This document shows, in pieces, positions 18,418 to 26,153 of a DNA stretch of 64,000 bases. The notes below the pieces were generated by a model. That model worked only from the letters and a program-made list of their open reading frames with translations. It did no database searches and was not told the DNA's origin. Both the position numbers and the translations under genes were made by a program. This stretch comes from Burkholderiaceae bacterium 26 (GTDB taxonomy: Bacteria > Pseudomonadota > Gammaproteobacteria > Burkholderiales > Burkholderiaceae), in assembly GCA_000955795.1 (NCBI GenBank), contig JYOB01000014.1, positions 97,415-161,414 on the forward strand, written 5' to 3'. Position 1 is the stretch's first letter. Every line of letters starts with the position of its first letter.

Positions 18418-18452
18418 GCTTGGCGTCGCTCAAAAAGGCTTGTTGCCATCTG

Positions 18453-19448
18453 TCAGCGCTGAAGGGTCAACCATCGATACACCAATGGCGGCAGGTACCG
18501 TTTAGCCCTAGCCCGGTACAACCTAAACTTGGCATCCGATGTCGACTTTGACGCGTAGACGGTGGCGTTGGCAGTACGAAAGGCCGATGAAAAGCCATCT
18601 CGCCAGTTCGAAAGAACGTGGGCCGCGTTCTCAAACTGAGCGGTAACTCGATCCAAGCGATACACCGCTTGACTGAGGTGACGGCTAAGCTCTCTTGGCC
18701 CACGTGCGAGATTGCCAAGGCAGATCATCAAGTCCAGAAAATCGCCGAACTGCGCGTCTTCGGGCCACGCGTTCAATATCGGGAACACACTGTCCAGCTG
18801 CCCGTCCGGTTCCTGCCGAAAGCGCCGTCGAACCTCCTTGGCCAGTTTGTATGCGGCAACGCTCGCAGGTAACACGGCGGCGTTGCGCAAGTCAGCCCCA
18901 CATCTACATGTGAAGTAGCTGCGGCGGAACATGTTCAAAGACCGCTTCGGACTGCATGCGCAGCGATCCACCAGATAAACACCGTGCTCGGCACAGACAG
19001 CAAATGGGGCAAGGCTCCATTCCAGTGCGCCATAGCCGCGCCCTGAGACACACAACGGGCAAAGGCGACTGGCATACCGAACAATGTGGCGGTCACGCAA
19101 GAGTTGGTGCCCCAGGATGTGAAGGTCCCCCTCAACTACTGTCGGCAGCATCGCCGCCAACGCGGCGGGTTCAATACCGAGTAGCGGACTAAGATGCCTA
19201 TAGCAGTAGCGGGATGGTCTCTCGCAATGCGCACCAAGCGCCTGGAGCGCGACGCTCGCGGAGCCCAATGCGTTGCGCTCTGCTACCCGGAAGATGAGGC
19301 TTTCGAAGCTCTCGTAGGGGTGAGGAGAGACTTGAACGGGTGGGGCTACAGAGGGTTTCGCCCACTGACGCACGTCGCGCCGACCCCATAACGTTGCATC
19401 GGGCTGCGGAAGCTCAAGCGCCCCCTTTGCTCTGATAAGACAAAGCAT
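18453..19448 (-). CDS. TniQ-family protein (short)
   Basis: A 331-residue TniQ-family protein. It has the TniQ opening (PHPYESFESLIFRVAERNALG), a conserved core with YCYRHLSPLLGI, and a zinc cluster at about 135-190 (RLCPLC, CAEHGVYLVDRCAC, FTCRCGADL). It lacks the long DNA-binding tail of its neighbour. In Tn7-like and Tn5053-like elements TniQ links the target-selecting machinery to the AAA+ regulator TnsC/TniB. The gene follows tnsC by 46 bases in a leftward operon. With two TniQ proteins the element may use two target-selection routes. Confidence 0.85.
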   Translation of the reverse strand: MLCLIRAKGALELPQPDATLWGRRDVRQWAKPSVAPPVQVSPHPYESFESLIFRVAERNALGSASVALQALGAHCERPSRYCYRHLSPLLGIEPAALAAMLPTVVEGDLHILGHQLLRDRHIVRYASRLCPLCVSGRGYGALEWSLAPFAVCAEHGVYLVDRCACSPKRSLNMFRRSYFTCRCGADLRNAAVLPASVAAYKLAKEVRRRFRQEPDGQLDSVFPILNAWPEDAQFGDFLDLMICLGNLARGPRELSRHLSQAVYRLDRVTAQFENAAHVLSNWRDGFSSAFRTANATVYASKSTSDAKFRLYRARAKRYLPPLVYRWLTLQR

Positions 19449-19494
19449 TTGATGAACGACTCCACATAGGATGTATGTAAATGCGGCCCTGCGG

Positions 19495-20445
19495 CTACGC
19501 CGGGCCGCGCGGAGGCTCGCGCAAAGTGCTATCGAAACCCTCGAAGGGCTCGTGAATCCCGATCAATGGGGTGAAAGTGAATTCTTTCGCAAACGGATTC
19601 CTGCTCGGTGGTACGTCAGCCCAAACTTCATCGCGAAACGCACACGCCAGAACAGCGAGATCGATGCCTCTTGCCTGGCCGCTTTGAACACTCCATATGG
19701 CGCGATCAAGGCACTTGATCAGGTAGTCGATTAGACCGAAGCTGGCGTGATAGAGACGATGCAACGTATCGCCTGCCGTGAGGTCAATAGTTGGGACGGG
19801 TAGTATCTTCGTGATGCTGCCTATCAGGGAGGCGAACAGCCGCTGGTCTTCCGGCGTCGCCCAATCGAATCGCTCTAGATCGACCGTCGCAGAAAATCTC
19901 CGCCGCAGTTGCTCGTTAGTCCAAAGCAGTTGACGAGCGCGCGGCAGCCCAACCAGAACGACGGAAATTTCGCAGCTATTCATCAGGTTCTTGAGCCAAT
20001 CCGCGGCGTCGTATGTATTGCTTCGCCTGTCGACCAGATGTTGCGCCTCGTCTAAAACCAGGACCTCTGTGTGCAAACTCCTGAGCAGCGTCGCGATGCG
20101 ATTCATCTTTGTCTCTGCAGAATGTCGCGAGGCGCTCGCCAAAGGGTCACCAAGGCCTTCTAGGATTGCCATGGCGAGCGACTTCTGCGTCGGCGAGGCA
20201 GGAATCTCGACGTGTACCGCACTACATGATTTCCCGGGAACACGCACGATAGGAAACGTCGTGCCCAGGTACTCCCGAACGGTTGTGGTTTTGCCAGCCC
20301 CGCTGAGTCCCAGCAGCATGAGCCCTCGACTGCATTGAGAATGCAAGACGTACCTATGGACCTCGCCCAGTCGATCGAAGGCCTTAGACACTTGAGGCGT
20401 CTTGATGAATTGATGGCGGAGAGAGAATTCATGAGATGCGTTCAT
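19495..20445 (-). CDS. tnsC: TnsC/TniB-type AAA+ transposition regulator
   Basis: A 316-residue AAA+ ATPase. Walker A is GLSGAGKT at residues 46-53, Walker B VLVLDEAQH at 128-136, and a sensor-like segment VVLVGLPRARQLL follows. It matches TniB/TnsC proteins, which form ATP-dependent filaments on DNA at the target and recruit the transposase. The start overlaps the end of tnsB by 4 bases (ATGA), which implies translational coupling. The protein is shorter than Tn7 TnsC (about 555 residues) and nearer in size to TniB. The symbol is used by analogy with the adjacent tnsA and tnsB. Confidence 0.85.
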   Translation of the reverse strand: MNASHEFSLRHQFIKTPQVSKAFDRLGEVHRYVLHSQCSRGLMLLGLSGAGKTTTVREYLGTTFPIVRVPGKSCSAVHVEIPASPTQKSLAMAILEGLGDPLASASRHSAETKMNRIATLLRSLHTEVLVLDEAQHLVDRRSNTYDAADWLKNLMNSCEISVVLVGLPRARQLLWTNEQLRRRFSATVDLERFDWATPEDQRLFASLIGSITKILPVPTIDLTAGDTLHRLYHASFGLIDYLIKCLDRAIWSVQSGQARGIDLAVLACAFRDEVWADVPPSRNPFAKEFTFTPLIGIHEPFEGFDSTLREPPRGPA

Positions 20446-22406
20446 GATTGGCCCCCTTGAATAGTGCGAGGGGTTCTTGGCCGGATTTCGAGTGTCGGCG
20501 GCGGTTCGAAGTCGAAAAGGGTGGACTGGGCAGCAGGCTGCGACTTATTTGCGGACGACTTTGGTTGGCGCCGACGCCCGTCCTTGTCGAGTTCCATCTG
20601 CGCTGAGTAGCGTCGTCTGCGCAGTTTGTTGGACCTCTTCGCCGCATCAACATCGGCCATGATTTGACGATAAGCTTCAAAAACTGCCTCAGGGTTGCTT
20701 GAGTTGCCGCCACGTGCCTTGGCCAACTGCCGGGCTGCGTAGTAGATGTCTCGGCTCATCCCAACCATCCTCGGATCTTTGTTGGGCACCTGGAGAAAGA
20801 GATTACGGACGGGATCTCGCACCCATACGTGACCGAGTTCATCGCGAAAGCGAACGTCGACTCGCGCGTCTTCTCCTAAGCGCAAGCGCAGTTCGGCGAG
20901 CTCTGTTGAGTGGTACCTCTGACGATCGAGTTCAACACCGTAGTGGTGAAGGCGAACGTCTGTTCGAAGTGAAAGGACACACTCAAGCTCATCCAGATCT
21001 AGAGGCAGAAGTGGCGCACGTTCGACCTCACCCTGCTCCCAGGCCTTGGCAGGCGTGAGACCACCTAAGCCGCGATGAGGCTTCTGAAGGTAGCGATCAA
21101 CTACCCACTTCATGACTGCTGCCTCAAGATCTGCGAGAGTGAGGCAAGCCAACTTTTCTGATGGATAGTCGCCACGCTCTTGCGTGTTTGAGAACGTAGT
21201 TCCAGACAGGCGGTGAACCAAATCCTCCGCCATGGTGCGGAAGAATCGCTCGATTGCCCCCTTCATTTCCGGCCCTCGTGAACGGGGAAAGAGAACCTCG
21301 ATACCGAGTTCGTTGAACGCCGAGATGAGCTCACCCGCATGAAACTCCGCAGCGTTGTCAGGAACGATGTAGCGAGGCAGCCCACGAGCTCGCCACTCGT
21401 TGATGACCGTCGGATAGTTGGCCAGCCATGCATGTTTTGGGCGGATTGCACGCTCAATGGCTCTGAGAACGCTTTCAGTGTTTGGCGCAGCCAAGTGAAT
21501 ATAGAACGCCATGACCATGCGGCTGTGGCGATCGAGTATGACCGTGATGTACGGGCGACCAATAACCTCACCACTTTCCGGATCGACGATAAGCACATCC
21601 AGCAACGTGTGGTCGATCTCCCAGCGCTCTAGGATTTTGTCGACCGTCAGTTGGCCCGTTGCGTTGCGGTGCTTCTTGTTCGCTGCATGCTTTCCAAGCC
21701 GCTCGCAGTCGACCTGATATTGATCCAGTCGAGCGATATAGCGTCTGAGCGTTGATATAGATGGCAGCCTCAACTGCTGAGATGGCAAATGCCTTCTATT
21801 CACACTGTCCACGCGCGACCGAAGGTCCTCATAGACTTGCGCGATGGCTGGCCGTTCGGGCTTAAGGTACGACTCTTCGAGAGATACCTGGAGCAGATCC
21901 TCAAGATCGCCTCGGATGACAGCAGCACGACCCTTCCTGCAGTGCAGAGGAACAAGCTGAACGACGCACTTCGTGCGATAGCTGCGCGCCCAGCGCCACA
22001 CAGTTAGCGGTGAAGGAGGCCGCTTGACGTCTTGAATTGCCCAATGGATTGCCGCTAGGCGTTTGCGAAGCTCATTGTCGTTGGGCAGCTTTGAACCATC
22101 CGGCCGGAAAAGAGCCTCAAGGTAAGCCCGCCGACGCAACGCCTCATCTGAATGCGCCTTGGGAAAGCAAGTCAGGTCTGGCGGCGCGTTCCTGATCAGG
22201 GGAATGGTGTCGATGTAAGGCTGTGCTGGATCAAGGACCAGTTCCCTCCGCTCGTACAGTCGATAGAACTCGGCTTCGGCGAGTACAACCGGCTCGCCAA
22301 AGTCGTCCTTGAACGCGAGTCGCCTGTCCATCAGCCGATTTGCGAGCACCAGTCGCCGGCCATTGAGGAGAACACTTAGTTGGGCTCTAAGCGAAAATGT
22401 CTGCAT
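20442..22406 (-). CDS. tnsB: TnsB/TniA-type DDE transposase
   Basis: A 654-residue transposase with a Mu/TniA-type RNase H fold. Counting from the start at 22406, the DDE triad is Asp265 (EIDHTLLD), Asp350 (YIVPDNAAEF) and Glu386 (GAIERFF). N-terminal helical DNA-binding domains precede it and a Mu-C-like beta domain follows. I choose 22406 because AAGGAGGG precedes it; a longer open frame extends to 22580 but would overlap tnsA extensively. The enzyme joins 3' ends of the element to target DNA. The tnsA stop lies 20 bases inside this gene, so the two are coupled. Confidence 0.9.
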   Translation of the reverse strand: MQTFSLRAQLSVLLNGRRLVLANRLMDRRLAFKDDFGEPVVLAEAEFYRLYERRELVLDPAQPYIDTIPLIRNAPPDLTCFPKAHSDEALRRRAYLEALFRPDGSKLPNDNELRKRLAAIHWAIQDVKRPPSPLTVWRWARSYRTKCVVQLVPLHCRKGRAAVIRGDLEDLLQVSLEESYLKPERPAIAQVYEDLRSRVDSVNRRHLPSQQLRLPSISTLRRYIARLDQYQVDCERLGKHAANKKHRNATGQLTVDKILERWEIDHTLLDVLIVDPESGEVIGRPYITVILDRHSRMVMAFYIHLAAPNTESVLRAIERAIRPKHAWLANYPTVINEWRARGLPRYIVPDNAAEFHAGELISAFNELGIEVLFPRSRGPEMKGAIERFFRTMAEDLVHRLSGTTFSNTQERGDYPSEKLACLTLADLEAAVMKWVVDRYLQKPHRGLGGLTPAKAWEQGEVERAPLLPLDLDELECVLSLRTDVRLHHYGVELDRQRYHSTELAELRLRLGEDARVDVRFRDELGHVWVRDPVRNLFLQVPNKDPRMVGMSRDIYYAARQLAKARGGNSSNPEAVFEAYRQIMADVDAAKRSNKLRRRRYSAQMELDKDGRRRQPKSSANKSQPAAQSTLFDFEPPPTLEIRPRTPRTIQGGQS

Positions 22407-23022
22407 GACGATGCCCTCCTTCAAGATAGATGACAGCGTCCGGAACGATTGGCTGATCGAGATCAAGGCCCACGATGCCCAATCCCAGCAGACGCCAAGC
22501 ATCACAAGGGCCAACCAACGAAGTGAAATCCGACATTGTCCGGGGGGACTTGCTCTCAAATTTGCGGCGAAATTGCTCAAGTTCGACGCTGGTGAGGGGC
22601 GCTCGGCGGTGGTACATCACTTCCAGAACGTTTGTGGCGCGAGGCTCTGTATCCAGCTGCTTGTCTGTGACCACGCGGAATCGTCGATCAGATTGAACAA
22701 AGTGGGCTGCAGCAGCAGCCATACGGCACGCCACCCGCGCTGATTTCAGACGGATGTCGGGCTTCACCTCGAACCACCCCTGCGTACCGTCTACGAAGTG
22801 GACCAGCACATCTGGGACATACTGCTCGGAGCGGTCACCAACGGAGATCGGCTCGAATGAGGGCTGAACCTCATAGCTGTGCACCAAAGGGGACAGCTCA
22901 CACAACCGGATGAATTTGCCCTCAAGCATTGATTCGCATTGCGTCGGATGTCCGTTCTTTAGTGAAGGGATGTACGCCCTGAAGTGGTTAGAGCGTCGTG
23001 TAACGACTTTACGTACAGGCAT
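22387..23022 (-). CDS. tnsA: TnsA-type endonuclease
   Basis: A 211-residue protein with the TnsA N-terminal restriction-endonuclease fold: Glu34 in SMLEGKF, Asp71 in YVPDVLVHF and the E85-V-K87 motif in WFEVKPDIR. TnsA cleaves the 5' ends of the transposon so that, with TnsB, the element moves by cut-and-paste. Its presence separates this element from Tn5053/Tn402-type elements, which lack it. The protein is shorter than Tn7 TnsA (273 residues), mainly at the C-terminus, where Tn7 TnsA contacts TnsC. It is the first gene of the leftward operon. Confidence 0.88.
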   Translation of the reverse strand: MPVRKVVTRRSNHFRAYIPSLKNGHPTQCESMLEGKFIRLCELSPLVHSYEVQPSFEPISVGDRSEQYVPDVLVHFVDGTQGWFEVKPDIRLKSARVACRMAAAAAHFVQSDRRFRVVTDKQLDTEPRATNVLEVMYHRRAPLTSVELEQFRRKFESKSPRTMSDFTSLVGPCDAWRLLGLGIVGLDLDQPIVPDAVIYLEGGHRHADIFA

Positions 23023-23340
23023 GTTGATCTCCCAGCACGCCGCGGCCGTGCCTCACACTGCTGCGGCAATGTCATGCAAGTCATGAGCGTGCAGCCCCCT
23101 CCAGGACAACAAATAGTTGTTCTGGATGCATGCCGAATGCGCGAACGGGGACACTGATTTGACAAAAAGCAGTCAAGTCAGCGGCTTTCGGCTAGGCAAG
23201 AGGAATAGAGGGACTTGACTCTCGGGTCAGGAGAGGGGAGACTCGGCGGTGTCCAGTCGACGGATCTCCATAGGTCCCGACGCAAGAGCGCTGCAGGCCC
23301 TTCCGGTTTGTGGCGCTTTTGTTTTACATGGGTCCTCCCT
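23023..23340. other. upstream region of the transposition operon
   Basis: About 320 bases between tnsA and the XRE gene. It contains a 25-base dyad (23101-23125) and an interrupted inverted repeat, AGTCAAGTC at 23171-23179 against GACTTGACT at 23212-23220. By analogy with Tn7 this is where the tnsA promoter and the right transposon end, with TnsB sites, should lie. I could not prove an end. Confidence 0.4.
23101..23125. promoter_or_regulatory. dyad upstream of tnsA
   Basis: CCAGGACAAC-AAATA-GTTGTTCTGG: ten-base arms with one G/T mismatch and a five-base centre, 79 bases upstream of the tnsA start. It could be an operator for the transposition operon, a TnsB site or a leader hairpin. Confidence 0.45.
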
Positions 23341-23751
23341 CTAGCACGGCGCTGCTTCCACGGTAGCCATCTTTCGGTTGCGAAGTATTGCGGCATGGAT
23401 ACTTGCTATCAGCTCAAGCTCCTGCGCTGAGAACCGTGGCAAGTCATCCGCAAGTGCAGTAAATAGCTCGTGTGCCCGCACGGGCAGTTCCTCTGGCAAG
23501 CGAACATAGCGCTGCGAGCGCCGAGCGCATTCAGTCAACTCGCTGTGTTCGCTGGTCTTGAGCTCAAGCGCGCAACCGAGTAAGTCCAAAAAGCTAGCCC
23601 CATCCGGAGTCCGCCTGCCGGTTTCAATTGCACTTACATAGGCGTCGTCAACGCCCATGCGAAGCGCAAGTGCGGCCTGCGTCAGGCCGAGCACTTTGCG
23701 CCGCCTTCGCACGAAATCCCCAAGGGCTGTCACGCTGTTTGTCGTCAACAA
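23341..23751 (-). CDS. XRE-family transcriptional regulator
   Basis: A 136-residue protein with an N-terminal XRE helix-turn-helix (residues about 10-65: GDFVRRRRKVLGLTQAALAL, then MGVDDAYVSAIETGRRTPD) and a helical C-terminal half that probably forms dimers. The gene lies between the transposition operon and the methyltransferase operon, diverging from the latter across 535 bases. Its position next to a cytosine methylase recalls controller proteins of restriction-modification systems, but it could also control tnsA or belong to the transposon. Autoregulation through the shared gap is likely. Confidence 0.8.
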   Translation of the reverse strand: MLTTNSVTALGDFVRRRRKVLGLTQAALALRMGVDDAYVSAIETGRRTPDGASFLDLLGCALELKTSEHSELTECARRSQRYVRLPEELPVRAHELFTALADDLPRFSAQELELIASIHAAILRNRKMATVEAAPC

Positions 23752-24286
23752 AATGGAGTCGTATCACTATCCTGCATGCTGTGAAAGACTGCAACCCAAG
23801 GGGATGTAACCGGCCGCGCGTGACAGCATCAAATTTTCACAAATTTAGGTATTTGGCTAAATTTTCTTGCTAACGAAATAGATAAAGATCTTTTTTTTAA
23901 TTCCACCGCATGTGTTTTCAAAAAAAACTAGCGATTCCTCGCTGAATTGGCAAATTCTTGCGACAGTAGCCCTGGCTATTTTTATTTTCAAATCAACCCT
24001 TCCCTGACGATAGCCGGCAGCTATACCACCAGACCCCATACCCAGCTCAGCCAGGAAAAAACGCGCTCGCGGCCCATCGCGCCGCTGGCCAGTGGCTTTG
24101 CAAGCGTGAGCGAAGAGACCCAATCAAGCGTGCTCAACCAGCATATAACCCAGACAAACCTGGTCAAACTCAGCCAAATCCCGTCTAATTTTGCCTCACC
24201 ATACTCAACCGGTTTGAAATAGAATAAAATGGGGCGAGAGGCGCGGCCTTTCTTGCCTGCGCTCCTCTATCTAAGTGCGAACAACC
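23752..24286. promoter_or_regulatory. divergent regulatory region of the DISARM-like locus
   Basis: A 535-base gap, clearly richer in A+T than its flanks, between the XRE gene and the small HTH gene. It contains the inverted repeat AAATTTAG...CTAAATTT (23841-23848 and 23857-23864) close to the XRE start, and four loose copies of CTCARCC (near 24047, 24132, 24170, 24202) on the side of the rightward operon. Both groups could be operator sites. Confidence 0.45.
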
Positions 24287-24499
24287 ATGGATGACCGCTG
24301 GCTCTCTGTCGACGAAATTGCTGAATACCTGGGGGTCGCGAAAGACACCGTTTACTCATGGGTGATGAGCAAAGCTATGCCAGGGCATAAGGTCGGGAGA
24401 TTCTGGAAGTTTAAGAAAGCAGACATCGATGTTTGGGTGCGCGCCGGAGGTGCTGCAGAGGGGTTATCGAGCGTGAAAGGTGATGACCGTGATTCCTGA
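24287..24499 (+). CDS. small excisionase-type helix-turn-helix protein
   Basis: A 70-residue protein, nearly all of it one winged-helix domain of the excisionase/MerR-like HTH_17 kind: WLSVDEIAEYLGVAKDTVYSW, then KAMPGHKVGRFWKFKKADIDVWV. I start it at the ATG at 24287; a GTG 12 bases earlier is possible. Such proteins act as excisionases or as small regulators. It is the first gene of the rightward operon with the methyltransferase 50-56 bases downstream, so it more likely regulates that operon than directs excision, since no integrase is nearby. Confidence 0.75.
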   Translation: MDDRWLSVDEIAEYLGVAKDTVYSWVMSKAMPGHKVGRFWKFKKADIDVWVRAGGAAEGLSSVKGDDRDS

Positions 24500-24555
24500 A
24501 TCTGAAAGTCAAGCCTCTGCGAAATAAGACATAGATCTGGCGAGAGAGTGTGGAT

Positions 24556-25599
24556 ATGGCGAAGATTGCATGTGTTGACTTGTTTTGTGGCGCGGGGGGA
24601 TTGACACACGGATTGGTTCAGGAAGGGTTACCTGTGGTAGCCGGAATTGATCTAGACCCGGCATGTGAATTTCCATACGAGGCAAACAATCCAAGCCGCT
24701 TCATTGAGCGCGATGTCAAACGCCTGACAGCCGATGAGCTCAATGCGCTATTTGGTAATGCAAAAGTCCGCGTGCTTGCTGGGTGCGCTCCGTGCCAGCC
24801 ATTTTCCACTTACGCTCAACGCTATGAGTCGGATGGCAAAGATGGGAAGTGGGGGTTGCTATATCACTTCGCACGCCTGACCGAAGAAACGAAGCCAGAC
24901 ATCGTCACGATGGAGAATGTGCCCTCCGTCGCCAAGCACGCTGTTTTCCATGACTTCGTGGATGCGTTGAAAAGTCTGGATTACAGAGTTTGGTTCGACG
25001 TGGTCGACAGCTCCCAGTACGGCGTCCCGCAATTGCGCAGAAGAATGGTTCTGCTGGCCTCTCGGCACGGGGAGATCGAGATGATTGCACCCACTCACAC
25101 AAAGCCGAAAACCGTCAAGCAAGCCATCGGGCGACTGCGAGCGATCCAAGCAGGCGAGTCTGCGCCCAAAGATAGGCTTCATGCCGCCTCATCTCTAACC
25201 GAGAAGAATTTGCAGCGTATTCAGCATTCGCGTCCTGGCGGTACATGGCGGGACTGGCCGGAAGACTTAGTCGCTGATTGCCATAAGGCTGATACCGGTC
25301 GCACCTATCCTGGCGTCTATGGTCGGATGGAGTGGGACAGGCCGGCGCCGACCATGACGACGCAATGCTATGGCTTTGGCAATGGAAGGTTCGGGCACCC
25401 CGAGCAGCACCGCGCAATTTCGTTGCGCGAAGCGGCCATCCTGCAAAGCTTCCCACGCGACTACAAGTTTGTCCCCAAGAAAGGGGAGGTTAGCTTTACC
25501 GTTCTTGGGCGCCTAATCGGAAATGCGGTACCGGTGGAGCTCGGTCGTGCGATTGCAAAAAGCATCAAGCTGCATCTCGCATCTCTAAGCGTCCAGTGA
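24556..25599 (+). CDS. DNA (cytosine-5) methyltransferase, DISARM DrmMII-like
   Basis: A 347-residue C5-cytosine DNA methyltransferase. Motif I is VDLFCGAGG (8-15), motif IV GCAPCQPF with catalytic Cys80, motif VI MENV (119-122), motif VIII the QLRRR segment and motif X RLIGNAVP. The target-recognition region between motifs VIII and IX is short. A GTG two codons upstream is an alternative start. It transfers methyl groups from SAM to cytosine, marking host DNA as self. It is followed 23 bases later by vsr. Class 2 DISARM uses a methylase of this type, which fits the DrmA/DrmB genes nearby; it could also be an orphan Dcm-like enzyme. Confidence 0.88.
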   Translation: MAKIACVDLFCGAGGLTHGLVQEGLPVVAGIDLDPACEFPYEANNPSRFIERDVKRLTADELNALFGNAKVRVLAGCAPCQPFSTYAQRYESDGKDGKWGLLYHFARLTEETKPDIVTMENVPSVAKHAVFHDFVDALKSLDYRVWFDVVDSSQYGVPQLRRRMVLLASRHGEIEMIAPTHTKPKTVKQAIGRLRAIQAGESAPKDRLHAASSLTEKNLQRIQHSRPGGTWRDWPEDLVADCHKADTGRTYPGVYGRMEWDRPAPTMTTQCYGFGNGRFGHPEQHRAISLREAAILQSFPRDYKFVPKKGEVSFTVLGRLIGNAVPVELGRAIAKSIKLHLASLSVQ

Positions 25600-25622
25600 T
25601 CCCTCAAGGAGAAAGGCGCTCA

Positions 25623-26045
25623 ATGGCGCGCATACCTCCTTCCTCGGAAGCCACAAGTCGCCGCATGGCGAAGGTACGACAGAAGAACACGGATGCCGAA
25701 CTCGCATTACGGCGAGAGCTTCACCGTCGCGGCTTACGGTACCGAGTTAACTTTGTCGTGCTAGTAAAACCCCGCCGAGTAGCGGACATTGCTTTTCCGA
25801 ATCTGAAAATAGCCGTTTTTGTGGACGGTTGTTTTTGGCATGGCTGCCCGATACACGGCACGTGGCCCAAGCAAAACGCTGAGCTCTGGCGAAAGAAAAT
25901 TGAGGCCAATCGCATACGCGACCTCGACACAAATGATCGCTTGCGAAAAGACGGTTGGATTGTGTTGCGTGTCTGGCGTCACGAAGTAGCAGCGGAGGCG
26001 GCCGAGACTATCGGGCGCGAAGTTGCGGCGGCCAGACACAGATAG
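25623..26045 (+). CDS. vsr: very short patch repair endonuclease
   Basis: A 140-residue Vsr protein. The start at 25623 has AAGGAGA upstream. Typical features are SRRMAKVRQKNTDAELALRR at the N-terminus, the catalytic core AVFVDGCFWHGCPIHG, and LWRKKIEANRIRD, followed by the terminal LRVWRHEV strand. Vsr nicks next to T:G mismatches that arise when 5-methylcytosine deaminates, so that the original C is restored. It is the usual partner of a cytosine-5 methyltransferase and here directly follows one, supporting that the methylase is active and creates mutation-prone sites. Confidence 0.92.
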   Translation: MARIPPSSEATSRRMAKVRQKNTDAELALRRELHRRGLRYRVNFVVLVKPRRVADIAFPNLKIAVFVDGCFWHGCPIHGTWPKQNAELWRKKIEANRIRDLDTNDRLRKDGWIVLRVWRHEVAAEAAETIGREVAAARHR

Positions 26046-26153
26046 CGGCGCATGCGCCGAGTGCACTAAGAAGGGCGAAGCGGGTGTGGTCGATGGAAGC
26101 GGGGCACCTTGATTGCAATTTTGCCTGTGCTACACCGCCTGAAGATAACGAAA

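Noticed and set aside
16003..23022. A CRISPR-associated transposon (CAST)
   Set aside because: tnsA-tnsB-tnsC-tniQ are present, but there are no Cas genes and no repeat-spacer array nearby. The second TniQ is of TnsD type.
24556..26045. The methylase and Vsr as an orphan pair unrelated to drmA-drmB
   Set aside because: Not excluded, but the HTH-methylase-Vsr-NERD operon overlaps the drmB end and fits a class 2 DISARM-like set, so a joint unit is the simpler reading.
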